From: an uncultured Muribaculaceae bacterium
Lineage (GTDB): Bacteria; Bacteroidota; Bacteroidia; Bacteroidales; Muribaculaceae
Direction of reading: 5' to 3'
Length of the DNA: 36,208 nucleotides
Assembly: GCA_910584495.1 (NCBI GenBank)
Contig: CAJUAR010000023.1
Coordinates: 1 to 36,208, forward strand
Below are positions 7,987-17,807 of this stretch, piece after piece. Every line of letters begins with the position of its first letter. Position 1 is the first letter of the stretch. Position numbers and translations under genes: made by a program. A model generated the notes under the pieces. The model searched no databases and had not been told where the DNA came from. It was given only the letters and a program-made list of their open reading frames with translations.

Positions 7987-8460
7987 ATGGGAGTATACGA
8001 TTTTATAATATTAGGAGTAGGCGTGATAGCCCTTGTAACTGGGGCCCTCAAGGGTCTTGTTCACCAAATGGGTACCATAGCGGGCCTGATATGCGCCATG
8101 CTTGCATGCCGTTTTTTCGGTGATGCTGTGGCCGATTTTTTTGTAAGCCCGACCAACGAACATGCAACGTTGCTGCGTGCTCTGGTCTATATCATGCTCT
8201 TCCTGCTGGTTTTCTTCGGCATAGCTCTGCTTGCCAGGCTGCTTGGCGCAGCGTTGTCGGCAGTCAAACTGCGGGTGTTCGACCGCGTTTGCGGAGCCTT
8301 GTTCCGCTTGCTGCTGTGGATGCTCTTTGTGTCGATTGCCGCCAACATCTACATTGCGGTCTCGCCCTCGTCGTCTCCGCAGTTCTACAGTAAAAGCAAG
8401 CCTTGGCGTACCACCGTCACCACCCTCGCCCCCGAATTTCTCGGATATATTACAGGCTGA
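7987..8460 (+). CDS. CvpA family membrane protein
   Basis: A 157-residue inner-membrane protein with about four hydrophobic segments (near 5-25, 27-47, 65-90 and 105-130) and a soluble C-terminal tail of some 25 residues. The opening MGVYDFIILGVGVIALVTGA then LKGLVHQ is typical of the CvpA/colicin V production family, in which a short polar N-terminus is followed by a glycine-rich helix and a [KR]G segment. The frame is open from 7852, but family alignment and the promoter at 7947-7977 favour the ATG at 7987. CvpA proteins are linked to envelope homeostasis in other bacteria; the biochemical role is unknown. It precedes sufB by 49 bp and may be its first cotranscribed gene. Confidence 0.8.
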   Translation: MGVYDFIILGVGVIALVTGALKGLVHQMGTIAGLICAMLACRFFGDAVADFFVSPTNEHATLLRALVYIMLFLLVFFGIALLARLLGAALSAVKLRVFDRVCGALFRLLLWMLFVSIAANIYIAVSPSSSPQFYSKSKPWRTTVTTLAPEFLGYITG

Positions 8461-8509
8461 AACAATAGCCCCGGGCATTTTGTTATAGCCTAAGAAACTG
8501 ATAACTAAT

Positions 8510-10000
<1,491 letters not shown>

Positions 10001-10051
10001 GTAATGAGGCCTTAAGTCTTTTTTATAGAATATTATAACACACATATATAC

Positions 10052-10816
10052 ATGGACGATTTGTTGAAAGTCAGCGACTTGCGAGCAAGCATCGATGGCA
10101 AAGAAATATTGCGGGGCATCAACCTCACTGTCAAACCGGGCGAGGTGCATGCCATTATGGGCCCTAATGGTTCCGGTAAAAGCACTTTCTCCGGTGTCCT
10201 TGCCGGCGACCCACGTTTCACCGTCACCGGCGGCACAGCCACCCTTGGCGGTGTCGACCTCCTCGGCCTTTCGCCCGAGGACCGCTCGCACGAGGGCCTT
10301 TTCCTGTCCTTCCAGTATCCCGTGGAGATTCCGGGTGTGACGATGGTCAACTTCATGCGCGCTGCTGTCAACGCCAAACGCAAGTATCTCGGACAAGACC
10401 CCATGAGTGCCGCCGAATTTCTGAAGATGATGCGCCAGAAACGTGCTGTTGTCGAACTCGACAACAAGCTGGCCTCGCGCTCGGTGAACGAGGGATTCTC
10501 CGGAGGCGAGAAGAAGCGCAACGAAATCTTCCAGATGGCCGTCCTCGAACCTCGTCTGTCCATTCTCGACGAAACGGACAGCGGCCTCGATATCGATGCC
10601 CTCCGCATTGTGGCCGGCGGTGTCAACAAGCTTCGCACCGATCGAAATGCCACAATAGTCATCACCCACTACCAAAGGCTGCTCGACTATATCAAGCCCG
10701 ACTTTGTGCACATTCTCTACAAAGGTCGCATAGTATATTCCGGAGGTCCGGAGCTTGCCCTCGAACTCGAAGAGAAGGGCTACGACTGGATCAAACAGCA
10801 AGTTGAAGAACAATGA
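10052..10816 (+). CDS. sufC: Fe-S assembly ATPase SufC
   Basis: A 254-residue ABC-type ATPase that drives conformational change in SufBCD. Walker A is GPNGSGKST (Lys at residue 43), the signature is FSGGEKKRNEIFQM (about 149-162), and Walker B with its neighbours reads LSILDETDSGLDIDA, in which the SufC-specific D-E-T-D-S-G-L-D is seen. A late conserved stretch is THYQRLLDYIKPDFVH, typical of SufC, with the H-loop His. The stop overlaps the sufD start by 4 bp (ATGA), implying translational coupling and matched SufC/SufD amounts. Confidence 0.97.
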   Translation: MDDLLKVSDLRASIDGKEILRGINLTVKPGEVHAIMGPNGSGKSTFSGVLAGDPRFTVTGGTATLGGVDLLGLSPEDRSHEGLFLSFQYPVEIPGVTMVNFMRAAVNAKRKYLGQDPMSAAEFLKMMRQKRAVVELDNKLASRSVNEGFSGGEKKRNEIFQMAVLEPRLSILDETDSGLDIDALRIVAGGVNKLRTDRNATIVITHYQRLLDYIKPDFVHILYKGRIVYSGGPELALELEEKGYDWIKQQVEEQ

Positions 10817-12180
10817 GTGCCGCTGAAGCCTTCGGGCAATACTTAGAACTGTGCCGGGCCCGGCGCGAACGCTCTTCCTTGCGCGGCGAGGCGGTGCGTA
10901 TGCTCAACGATGAGGCTTTCCGAGCCCTTCCGGCAGCCATCGAGGCCTATCGCGGCAAGTCGCTCGACTGTCTCGCCTCCTGCCGTCCCGACGTGCTTTT
11001 TGCCCCGGACTATGGGGTGAACATTGATGCCCTGGCGATGTATGCCGATGTTGCGGCATCGTTCCGCTGCGGCATTCCTCAGCTGCAGAGCAACCTTGTG
11101 GTTGTGGCTAACGACTGCATCCATATCCCCGAACATCTCGCCGGCGGCACAGACGGTATCGAAGTGTACCGTCTGTCGGAAATCCCGGCATCACTCACCG
11201 ACGAAGTGGCCGACGTGCTGAGCCGCACAGCTGACAGCCGCAATGTGGCCATGCTCCTCAACGGTTTGCTTCTCAACGATGGCATATATGTGCGCATCAC
11301 CGGCACTCCCGAGCGTCCGCTGCAGATTGTCAACATCTTCCGTTCCGACATGCCCATGCTCACTGCCCGCCGCATCATTGTCCACGGGCTTAGCGGCTGT
11401 CACGGACAGGTGCTTTTGTGCGACCATTCGCAGAGTCCAGAAGTGAACCATCTCAACTCGCAGGTGGCCGATATTGTGCTCGAACGCGATGCTCATCTCG
11501 AGCTCTACGACATTGAAGAGAGCTGCGCATCGACCCATCGCGTTTTCAACTGCAACACCGTGCAGGAAGAAGCATCGTCGTTCAACGTAAACACCAATTT
11601 CCTCTCGGGAGGTACAAGTTCCAACACCTGGCACATCGACACCGTGGGACCGCGCACCGAAACACACCTCGCCGGCCTTGCCATAGCATCGCAGGACCAG
11701 ACGGTCGACAACCGTGTGATACTGCGCCACAGCTCCACCTATGCCTTGAGTCGCCAGCTCTTCAAATATGCCCTCTACGACAATGCCCATGGCGGTTTCG
11801 GCGGTCGGATAATTGTAGAGGAAGGTGCCGAATATACCGATGCCGCGCAGACCGACCGCAATATCATTGTTGGCGATACCGCCCACATGGAGGCCTCTCC
11901 GCAGCTCGAAATATACTGCGATGAAGTGAAGTGCAGCCATGGCGCCACAACCGGTCAGCTCGACGAACGCGCTCTGTTCTATATGCAGACTCGAGGCATA
12001 CCCCTCGACACCGCCCGACGCATGCTCACTCAGGCTTTTATGGCCGATGTTGTGGAGCAAGTGCGTTGCGAGGTGCTTCGCCAGCGGCTGCACATATTGG
12101 TGGAAAAACGTCTTTCGGGAGCTCCAGGGAGTTGCGAGAAATGCGCCGGTGCATGCCATGGTCAAACTTCCAACGAATGA
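10813..12180 (+). CDS. sufD: Fe-S assembly subunit SufD
   Basis: A 455-residue partner of SufB. It shares the beta-helix fold and its C-terminal core has the conserved ECxxHGATTGQLDE pattern, here EVKCSHGATTGQLDERALFY. The His in CSHGA is residue 376 and matches the SufD His implicated in iron acquisition and cluster assembly in E. coli. The segment LFYMQTRGIPLDTARRML aligns with the equivalent C-terminal helix of SufB. The end carries three cysteines in a short tail (CEKCAGACHG), an unusual cluster not needed for the fold; whether it binds metal is unknown. It starts inside sufC and ends 6 bp before sufS. Confidence 0.95.
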   Translation: MSAAEAFGQYLELCRARRERSSLRGEAVRMLNDEAFRALPAAIEAYRGKSLDCLASCRPDVLFAPDYGVNIDALAMYADVAASFRCGIPQLQSNLVVVANDCIHIPEHLAGGTDGIEVYRLSEIPASLTDEVADVLSRTADSRNVAMLLNGLLLNDGIYVRITGTPERPLQIVNIFRSDMPMLTARRIIVHGLSGCHGQVLLCDHSQSPEVNHLNSQVADIVLERDAHLELYDIEESCASTHRVFNCNTVQEEASSFNVNTNFLSGGTSSNTWHIDTVGPRTETHLAGLAIASQDQTVDNRVILRHSSTYALSRQLFKYALYDNAHGGFGGRIIVEEGAEYTDAAQTDRNIIVGDTAHMEASPQLEIYCDEVKCSHGATTGQLDERALFYMQTRGIPLDTARRMLTQAFMADVVEQVRCEVLRQRLHILVEKRLSGAPGSCEKCAGACHGQTSNE

Positions 12181-12186
12181 TGCCTT

Positions 12187-13407
12187 ATGGAACAATATGA
12201 CGTTGAGGCCTTGCGCCGTGAATATCCCATTCTTGAACGCAAGGTGTGGGAAAAACCGATGATTTATCTCGACAATGCCGCTACGAGCCAGACACCGCGC
12301 TGCGTGGTGGAGGCTGTCGACCATATGTATTTCACTCAGAAGGCCAACGTTCATCGTGGCGTGCACTGCATGTCGCAGGAAGCCACGGCCTCGATGGAAG
12401 CTGCACGCGAGTGTGCCCGGCGTTTCGTAGGTGCCGATTCCACCGACGAAATCATCTTTACACGAGGCACAACCGAGGCTCTGAATCTTGTGGCTTCGAG
12501 CTACTGCCGCCTGTTGCAGCCAGGCGATGAAATTGTGCTCACCGTCATGGAGCATCACTCCAACATTGTGCCATGGCAGATGGCTGCCGAGCGACTTGGC
12601 CTGGTGATCAAGGCTGCACCGATTCATAGCGACGGCTCGCTCGATTTGGAGGCTTTCAAAGCTTTGTTTTCACCGCGGACACGTCTGGCCTCGGTGTGCC
12701 ATGTTAGCAATGTGTTGGGAACTGTCAATCCCATCCGTGAGATTGCCGACTTCGTTCACTCCCATGGTGCCGTGATGTGCGTCGACGGTGCCCAGGCTGT
12801 GTCGCATCTCAAAGTCGATGTCAAGGCCCTTGGCGCAGATTTCTATGCTTTCTCGTCGCACAAAATGTATGGCCCTGCAGGGGTAGGAATCCTCTATGGC
12901 CGACGCGAACTGTTGCAAGCCATGCCTCCCTACCAGGGTGGCGGCGAGATGATTGGCCATGTGAGTTTCAGCGGAACTACATGGGCCGAGCTGCCATATA
13001 AATTCGAAGCCGGTACGCCCGATTTTGTCGATGCCTCTGCCTTTGCTAAGGCTGTTAATTATATGGAAGGCATTGGTGTCGACCGCATAGCAGCCCACGA
13101 GGAAGAGCTCCTGCGCTATGCCACAGAACAGATGCTCACCATCGACGGTCTCACCATCTATGGCACTGCTCCGGGCAAAAGTGCTGTTATCTCCTTCCTG
13201 CTGCGAGGCGCTCATCATTACGACACAGGAGTGCTCCTCGACCGAATGGGCATAGAGGTGCGCACAGGTCATCACTGCGCACAGCCCCTGATGGAAGTCC
13301 TCGGTATCGAAGGCACCGTGCGTGCCTCTTTCGCGCTCTACAACACTCGGCAGGAAGTGGATGCTTTCATTGCTGCTCTGCGGCGCATCGCTGCCATGCT
13401 ATGTTGA
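12187..13407 (+). CDS. sufS: Cysteine desulfurase SufS
   Basis: A 406-residue PLP-dependent class V aminotransferase-fold enzyme that takes sulfur from cysteine, yielding alanine and an enzyme persulfide for SufBCD. The PLP Lys is K226 in AFSSHKMYGPAGVGILYG; the persulfide-carrying Cys is C364 in RTGHHCAQPLM, in the short active-site loop typical of group II (SufS/CsdA) desulfurases. HSNIVPWQ and VDGAQAVSH hold the conserved cofactor-site His and Asp. It would need SufE or SufU as sulfur acceptor, and neither is encoded here. It overlaps crcB by 7 bp. Confidence 0.97.
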   Translation: MEQYDVEALRREYPILERKVWEKPMIYLDNAATSQTPRCVVEAVDHMYFTQKANVHRGVHCMSQEATASMEAARECARRFVGADSTDEIIFTRGTTEALNLVASSYCRLLQPGDEIVLTVMEHHSNIVPWQMAAERLGLVIKAAPIHSDGSLDLEAFKALFSPRTRLASVCHVSNVLGTVNPIREIADFVHSHGAVMCVDGAQAVSHLKVDVKALGADFYAFSSHKMYGPAGVGILYGRRELLQAMPPYQGGGEMIGHVSFSGTTWAELPYKFEAGTPDFVDASAFAKAVNYMEGIGVDRIAAHEEELLRYATEQMLTIDGLTIYGTAPGKSAVISFLLRGAHHYDTGVLLDRMGIEVRTGHHCAQPLMEVLGIEGTVRASFALYNTRQEVDAFIAALRRIAAMLC

Positions 13408-13778
13408 ATGGCATAAAGATTATCGTTTTCATTGCCGTGGGCAGCGGCCTTGGCGGTGTGGCGCGATATGGCTTGTCGCGCCTTGCGGCTGTTATTCCTT
13501 CGCTGGCAAGCTTTTGGGGAACTATGGCGGCAAACGTCATAGGATGCTTCCTCATCGGCCTTCTCTACGGCTACTTCGACCGCAACGACATTGCCGAGCA
13601 TTGGCGCTTGTTTCTCACCGTCGGATTTTGCGGCGGCTTCACAACATTCAGCACCTTTGTCAACGAAAACTACATGCACCTCACCGAAGGACGTTTTGTG
13701 CAGATGCTTCTCTACGCCACCGGCAGCTTCCTGCTCGGTCTGCTCATGGTCCACGCCGGTCATGCCATAACAAAATAG
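13401..13778 (+). CDS. crcB: Fluoride channel CrcB/FluC
   Basis: A 125-residue membrane protein with four transmembrane helices that works as a dual-topology dimer letting fluoride leave the cell. The family blocks are visible: GGVARYGLSR near the N-terminus, GTMAANVIGCFLIGLLYG in helix 2 with the conserved Asn, and GFCGGFTTFSTFVNE in helix 3 with the Phe and Thr/Ser residues lining the fluoride path. The start lies inside the sufS coding region (7-bp overlap), so it is translated from the suf message. No fluoride riboswitch is seen upstream; with the start inside sufS there is no room for one directly in front of the gene. Confidence 0.93.
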   Translation: MLNGIKIIVFIAVGSGLGGVARYGLSRLAAVIPSLASFWGTMAANVIGCFLIGLLYGYFDRNDIAEHWRLFLTVGFCGGFTTFSTFVNENYMHLTEGRFVQMLLYATGSFLLGLLMVHAGHAITK

Positions 13779-13803
13779 CCACATCAAGACAGCACATAAT
13801 ACA

Positions 13804-13833
13804 GCGAGGGCGCGCCATCAGACGCGCCCTCGC
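13804..13833. terminator. Palindrome at convergent gene ends (probable bidirectional terminator)
   Basis: GCGAGGGCGCG (13804-13814) and CGCGCCCTCGC (13823-13833) form a perfect 11-bp, very GC-rich stem with an 8-nt loop. It lies between the crcB stop (13778) and the stop of the minus-strand lipoprotein gene (13851). Neither side has a strong T-run, so it is a hairpin of the right place and strength rather than a textbook terminator. Confidence 0.65.
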
Positions 13834-13850
13834 TATATAGAGATGTCATG

Positions 13851-16388
13851 TTACTTTGCGGGGAATATTTCGATTGAGAGGATGTGGATTTGTCCGCGCT
13901 TGGTAGGCCCGTCGCTGCCAAGGGTGGCATCGTGGCCCACGGTGAATGTCACGCTGTCGGTCGAGCCTGTCCATGTTATTGAGCTGTCGCCCGATGCCTG
14001 GTCCGGATTCAGGGCTCCTGTCGAGGGGGTGAAAGTAGTATAACGTTTTGCGCCTGTTGCTGTGTTGAGTGTGAACACTACTTTAGCTATTTTTGCGCCG
14101 GCAATTGTCAGAGTGTTATCGGCGTAGAGACGTATTGTTGTATTGTTGTCGTAGACATTGGCAGCCGGTGGGGTTGCTCCGCTATTCTGTGAAATGCTCA
14201 CTGTGTAGCCGTCGACAGTTGTCGATGGAGCCACGCTGCCTCCGGCACCGATAGTGTTGCCGCTGATTTTCACAGCATCGCCCGAAGGGGTGTCCGGATC
14301 AGGGTCGGGATCAGGGTCGGTGCCGCCCTGGCTGTTGATGCTGATTAGTTTTCCGCCCTGGGCCATCTGCGGAGTGTTGCCCTTGTAGTTGACGAACTTG
14401 CCGCAAACAACCACCTCGTCGCCCACTTTCAGCTGGCTCTCCGATGTGAATTTCTCGCCGTTGAGATAGTAGCCGCGGAAAATTTCGAAAGCCACGTTGG
14501 TTCCCTCGCTGGTGATGGAGTAGGTGCCGTTGCCGAACTGTGTGCTGATTTCCTTGATTTTGCTCACTTTGCCCTTCACGTAGTACTCTGTGTCGGTGGG
14601 CGTGTCGGCCGCAAGGGCTTTGGTCATCTCAAGGGCCTTGACGGTATTGAACGGACTTGCCGCCGTGCCTTCGCCCTCGGGCTTGCCTGTGGGAGTGTCG
14701 GGTTCTTCGGGTTTTCCGGCGCCTTCAAGCTTGTAGTCGGACGGTTCCTTCACGCCGGGAGCGCCGCAGTACTTGATGAGGTTGCCTTTGATGGTCAGGA
14801 GCTTGCCGAGGTTGCCGGGGTTGTCAAGAAGGTTGACGGCCGTGCGTATGGCGCTGCCGCTGACGAGCTGTACGGGAATACAGAGCGATGGATCGGTGCA
14901 GTCGGCTGTGGGACCGAGCACAAGATTGCTTGCAATGGCTCCATCGGCGCTGAAGACTGCGTAGGGCAGAGTGGTGGATGCGCCGCCTGTGGGGATATAG
15001 CCTACGATATAGCCCTTGACCCATTGGTCGCTTTCGTTGACGGAAGCGCCTTTGGCTATTACCTGAGCTACGTTGAAGGGCGTGGATTCCTGGCCATTGC
15101 CGGCAGGAACTTCGCCGGTGTCGATGGAGACGCCTTCGATTTCGAATTCGTCGGCTTTGCCGCTGCAGTCGGTAATGCCGTAAGTACCCAGGTAGCGGCC
15201 GAGATTACCCTTGATAAGAATCTCTTTGCCGAGGTTCGATGCGTTTTCGCGCAGGTTGCCGTACTGGCGCAGAGGCGAATCGGCGGCGAGGTAGACAAGC
15301 AGACATTCCTCAATGTTCTTGCATTCGGCATTTGGAGCGACCACCAGTGTTGTGTTTGTCACCGTAGGAGCACCCCACTGTATGTCGTCGCTGGAGTTTA
15401 CAGCTTCGACTTCGGGCTGGAGCGCACCCACAATATAACCTTTGGTCCACACACCGTCGGCACGCACACCGTCTTTTATGTCCTTCACGGCTTCGGCAAC
15501 GGAGTAGGGTTTTTCTTTCGACCCCGGACGTTCGGTGGCTTTGTATATGCCGCCCAAGTCCATCACCAGTATTTGCCACGAAGTATTGTAGTAGCTCAGA
15601 ATGCCCACAAGGTCGATGTTGCCCTCGGGAAGTGTCTGGTTGCAGAACGTGGCATAACCACTTGTTCGCACGGTGAGAGTGGCTCCGTTCTGGTCCACAA
15701 GCGTGCGGTTTTGGTCGGCGTTCTCGCTGGTGTGATAGACGGAGAATGTGTTCTTGCCACCTTCTTCAAAGTGCACGTTGCAGAAACGCACCACCTGGCT
15801 TTGGTAGCGGATGAGGTCTTCGGTTGTCTGGGAGATTTGTCCGAAGCTTGTCACTACGAGAGTGTCGGTTTTTGTCGGATCGGGCATGCCGTTGAGCTGG
15901 GCGTGGTCGTTGAAATAGACTTTCGACATGAAGCTCACTTGCCACGACTTGCCGTTGGTGTACCACGAGGGGCGTCCCATCTGCTGCAGACCGGCATATT
16001 TGCCGATATACATGCCTGTTACGTCCATCACTATTTCCTGTCCCGGACGGTAGGTCTGGTAAAGGTTGTAGGAATCGATGGAGAAAGCCATGGCGGCGGT
16101 TTCGTCCTGGATTATGAGGCTTTTGTAGATGTTGCCGTTTTCGTCGGACGAGATGACACGCCCGGAGATAATCACAGGCTTGCCGTCGTGCTCGCGGATG
16201 GTGTCGGCATAGTTAGTGTCGTCGTTCCAGTAGCGGGCTTTGAGCTCGGCAATGGTGGTATTGGGGGTGTCGGCGGCTTCGGGCACTCTGTCGGAAGGCG
16301 CATCGATGTCGTCCTGGCAAGCCGGGGCAGCCACAGCGGCAATGGCGCAGGCTGCAAGGGCATATATGTATGTTTTGATTTTTTTCAT
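13851..16388 (-). CDS. DUF5689/DUF6359 multi-OB-fold lipoprotein
   Basis: An 845-residue exported protein of unknown function. The signal peptide ends in AAPAC with Cys24 as probable lipidation site; the following QDDID is acidic, resembling Bacteroidetes surface-export signals for lipoproteins. Order seen: DUF5689 region (about 45-290) with GRVISSDENGNIYKSLIIQD; a first DUF6359-like repeat (about 295-425, opening PYSVAEAVKDIKDG and containing WTKGYIVG); a second (about 435-560, PFNVAQVIAKG and WVKGYIVGYI); an OB-fold-like repeat (about 575-695, with YYVKGKVSKIKEI); a Pro-Asp linker (TDPDPDPDPDTP); and a C-terminal beta-rich domain. WxKGYIVG repeats are typical of the family. It is the last gene of the receptor locus at 13851-20576, 12 bp after its paralogue. 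Related loci in other Bacteroidetes have been associated with nucleic-acid or phosphate uptake; that link is inference here. Confidence 0.8.
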   Translation of the reverse strand: MKKIKTYIYALAACAIAAVAAPACQDDIDAPSDRVPEAADTPNTTIAELKARYWNDDTNYADTIREHDGKPVIISGRVISSDENGNIYKSLIIQDETAAMAFSIDSYNLYQTYRPGQEIVMDVTGMYIGKYAGLQQMGRPSWYTNGKSWQVSFMSKVYFNDHAQLNGMPDPTKTDTLVVTSFGQISQTTEDLIRYQSQVVRFCNVHFEEGGKNTFSVYHTSENADQNRTLVDQNGATLTVRTSGYATFCNQTLPEGNIDLVGILSYYNTSWQILVMDLGGIYKATERPGSKEKPYSVAEAVKDIKDGVRADGVWTKGYIVGALQPEVEAVNSSDDIQWGAPTVTNTTLVVAPNAECKNIEECLLVYLAADSPLRQYGNLRENASNLGKEILIKGNLGRYLGTYGITDCSGKADEFEIEGVSIDTGEVPAGNGQESTPFNVAQVIAKGASVNESDQWVKGYIVGYIPTGGASTTLPYAVFSADGAIASNLVLGPTADCTDPSLCIPVQLVSGSAIRTAVNLLDNPGNLGKLLTIKGNLIKYCGAPGVKEPSDYKLEGAGKPEEPDTPTGKPEGEGTAASPFNTVKALEMTKALAADTPTDTEYYVKGKVSKIKEISTQFGNGTYSITSEGTNVAFEIFRGYYLNGEKFTSESQLKVGDEVVVCGKFVNYKGNTPQMAQGGKLISINSQGGTDPDPDPDPDTPSGDAVKISGNTIGAGGSVAPSTTVDGYTVSISQNSGATPPAANVYDNNTTIRLYADNTLTIAGAKIAKVVFTLNTATGAKRYTTFTPSTGALNPDQASGDSSITWTGSTDSVTFTVGHDATLGSDGPTKRGQIHILSIEIFPAK

Positions 16389-16400
16389 AGCTGCGTCATA

Positions 16401-17789
16401 TTATTTGTTAGCCTTGACGGAGAGATTCTTGATTTCCCATGTGTCGGCCCCCGTTGCGTCCGATGCATATTTGAATGCAATCTGGATTTTCTTGCCGGCG
16501 AAGGCATCGAGCTTCACATCGCCGGAGCTGACAAACTTCCATGCTCCGGAAGCGGGCCATTCGGGGATGTCGAGTTTCGTCCACTCTTTCGCGCCTTCGG
16601 TGCGTGCGCAGATGCCGCAGAGGGTTTTGAGAGTGGTCTGGAACTTTGCGGCGTGGTCGAAGGATACAGAAGCAGTCTTATAAGCCGTAAGGTCAATTAC
16701 CGGCGACACGGCATAAGCTTCGGTAACGGCGGCCGCACCGGCGTTGTATCCGCTGCCGTTGAGGTAGCCTTTGTTGTCGTATGTTTTCCAGCTCCATACA
16801 TTGCTCATACCTCCGAGGGCCACATTCTCGATTGTCCAGCCTTCGGGCATGGCAGCGAGGTCTTCGCCAAGCGAGGTGAAGACAGTTTCGGCATCGGTCG
16901 ACGGAGGTGTGGGGTCGTCGGGGTCGACAGGAGTTGTCGAGCCGTCAAAGCCCATGCAGCTCTCCTTGTCGATGAGCAGAAGCTGCAGGGTGGATGTGAA
17001 CCGGCTCAGTATGCCCACCACGGTACCTTTGCCCGAAGGGATGATGTCGTCGGAGAAATCGGCATAGGAGCTGTTGCGCACCAGCAGACGGTTGCCTTCG
17101 GCATCGCGGATATAGCGGTTGGCGGTTGCATTGCCGGCAAATTTCTGTCCGGCTTCTTCCCATTCAACATCCTTGAAGCACACCAGGCGGCTCTGCCACA
17201 TCTGCATTGAATCGCTGTTGCTCTGGATGGAATTGACATGTTTGATGGTGGCGGCGGTGGTATCGACCAGTTCGGGGCGGGGCAGGGCGCTGTGGTTGCG
17301 CACCACGTGGGTCTTGAACACGTCTTCGTCCATAAAAGTCATTTGGTCGCCGTCCACAGCTCCGAACTGGAGCAGGTTGCGGTAGGGTCCCACTTGCATG
17401 CCCGTGGCATATACTGCCACTTCCTGTCCGAAGGGAAAGAGTTGATATAGGTCGTAGGCGTTGACCGAGAAGGCGATAGCCACCTGGTTGCCTTTGTCGT
17501 CGCGGCTTTGTACCACAATGTTTTTGTATATGTTTCCGCTCTGGTCCGAAGAGCACACGCGGCCTGTGAAGACAATTGAATCGCCATTTGCATCGAGGCC
17601 GAGTGTTGTGGGACCGGAGGTGAGCGTACCCCACACGCTCTGTTTGAAATCGGGCATCGAAACCGTAGGCTCGACGTTTACCGTAGGGGGCAGAATCATT
17701 GGTGGACGGGCAAAGTCGTCGTCGCAGGCTGAAAAGGCGGCAGCGGCGGCGAATAGTACCCCGGCAAGGTATATCTTGTTGTTTTTCAT
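16401..17789 (-). CDS. DUF5689 lipoprotein with C-terminal choice-of-anchor-J-like domain
   Basis: A 462-residue lipoprotein. The lipobox is FSAC (Cys22) and the mature protein begins CDDDF, again an acidic tail that suits surface exposure. The DUF5689 region (about 45-280) parallels that of the next gene: GRVCSSDQSGNIYKNIVVQS here and GRVISSDENGNIYKSLIIQD there. It is followed by a Pro/Asp-rich linker (TTPVDPDDPTPPSTD). The C-terminal 150 residues (from about 305) have the pattern of choice-of-anchor-J domains: PEGWTIENV, AYAVSPVIDLTAYKTASVSF and a closing DTWEIKNLSV. It lies 18 bp after the receptor stop. Function unknown; probably a surface accessory that presents or binds the ligand for the receptor. 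Confidence 0.8.
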   Translation of the reverse strand: MKNNKIYLAGVLFAAAAAFSACDDDFARPPMILPPTVNVEPTVSMPDFKQSVWGTLTSGPTTLGLDANGDSIVFTGRVCSSDQSGNIYKNIVVQSRDDKGNQVAIAFSVNAYDLYQLFPFGQEVAVYATGMQVGPYRNLLQFGAVDGDQMTFMDEDVFKTHVVRNHSALPRPELVDTTAATIKHVNSIQSNSDSMQMWQSRLVCFKDVEWEEAGQKFAGNATANRYIRDAEGNRLLVRNSSYADFSDDIIPSGKGTVVGILSRFTSTLQLLLIDKESCMGFDGSTTPVDPDDPTPPSTDAETVFTSLGEDLAAMPEGWTIENVALGGMSNVWSWKTYDNKGYLNGSGYNAGAAAVTEAYAVSPVIDLTAYKTASVSFDHAAKFQTTLKTLCGICARTEGAKEWTKLDIPEWPASGAWKFVSSGDVKLDAFAGKKIQIAFKYASDATGADTWEIKNLSVKANK

Positions 17790-17807
17790 TGCTTTGTAGT
17801 CATTAAG

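Noticed and set aside
11191..12627. Minus-strand frame of 478 codons over sufD-sufS
   Set aside because: Antisense to two complete suf genes and crosses their junction; no recognisable domain.
15024..17210. Long plus-strand open frame (728 codons) across the lipoprotein genes
   Set aside because: It is antisense to two well-supported DUF5689 lipoprotein genes, its translation shows no domain, and it spans the gene boundary. It arises from the codon bias of the minus-strand genes.
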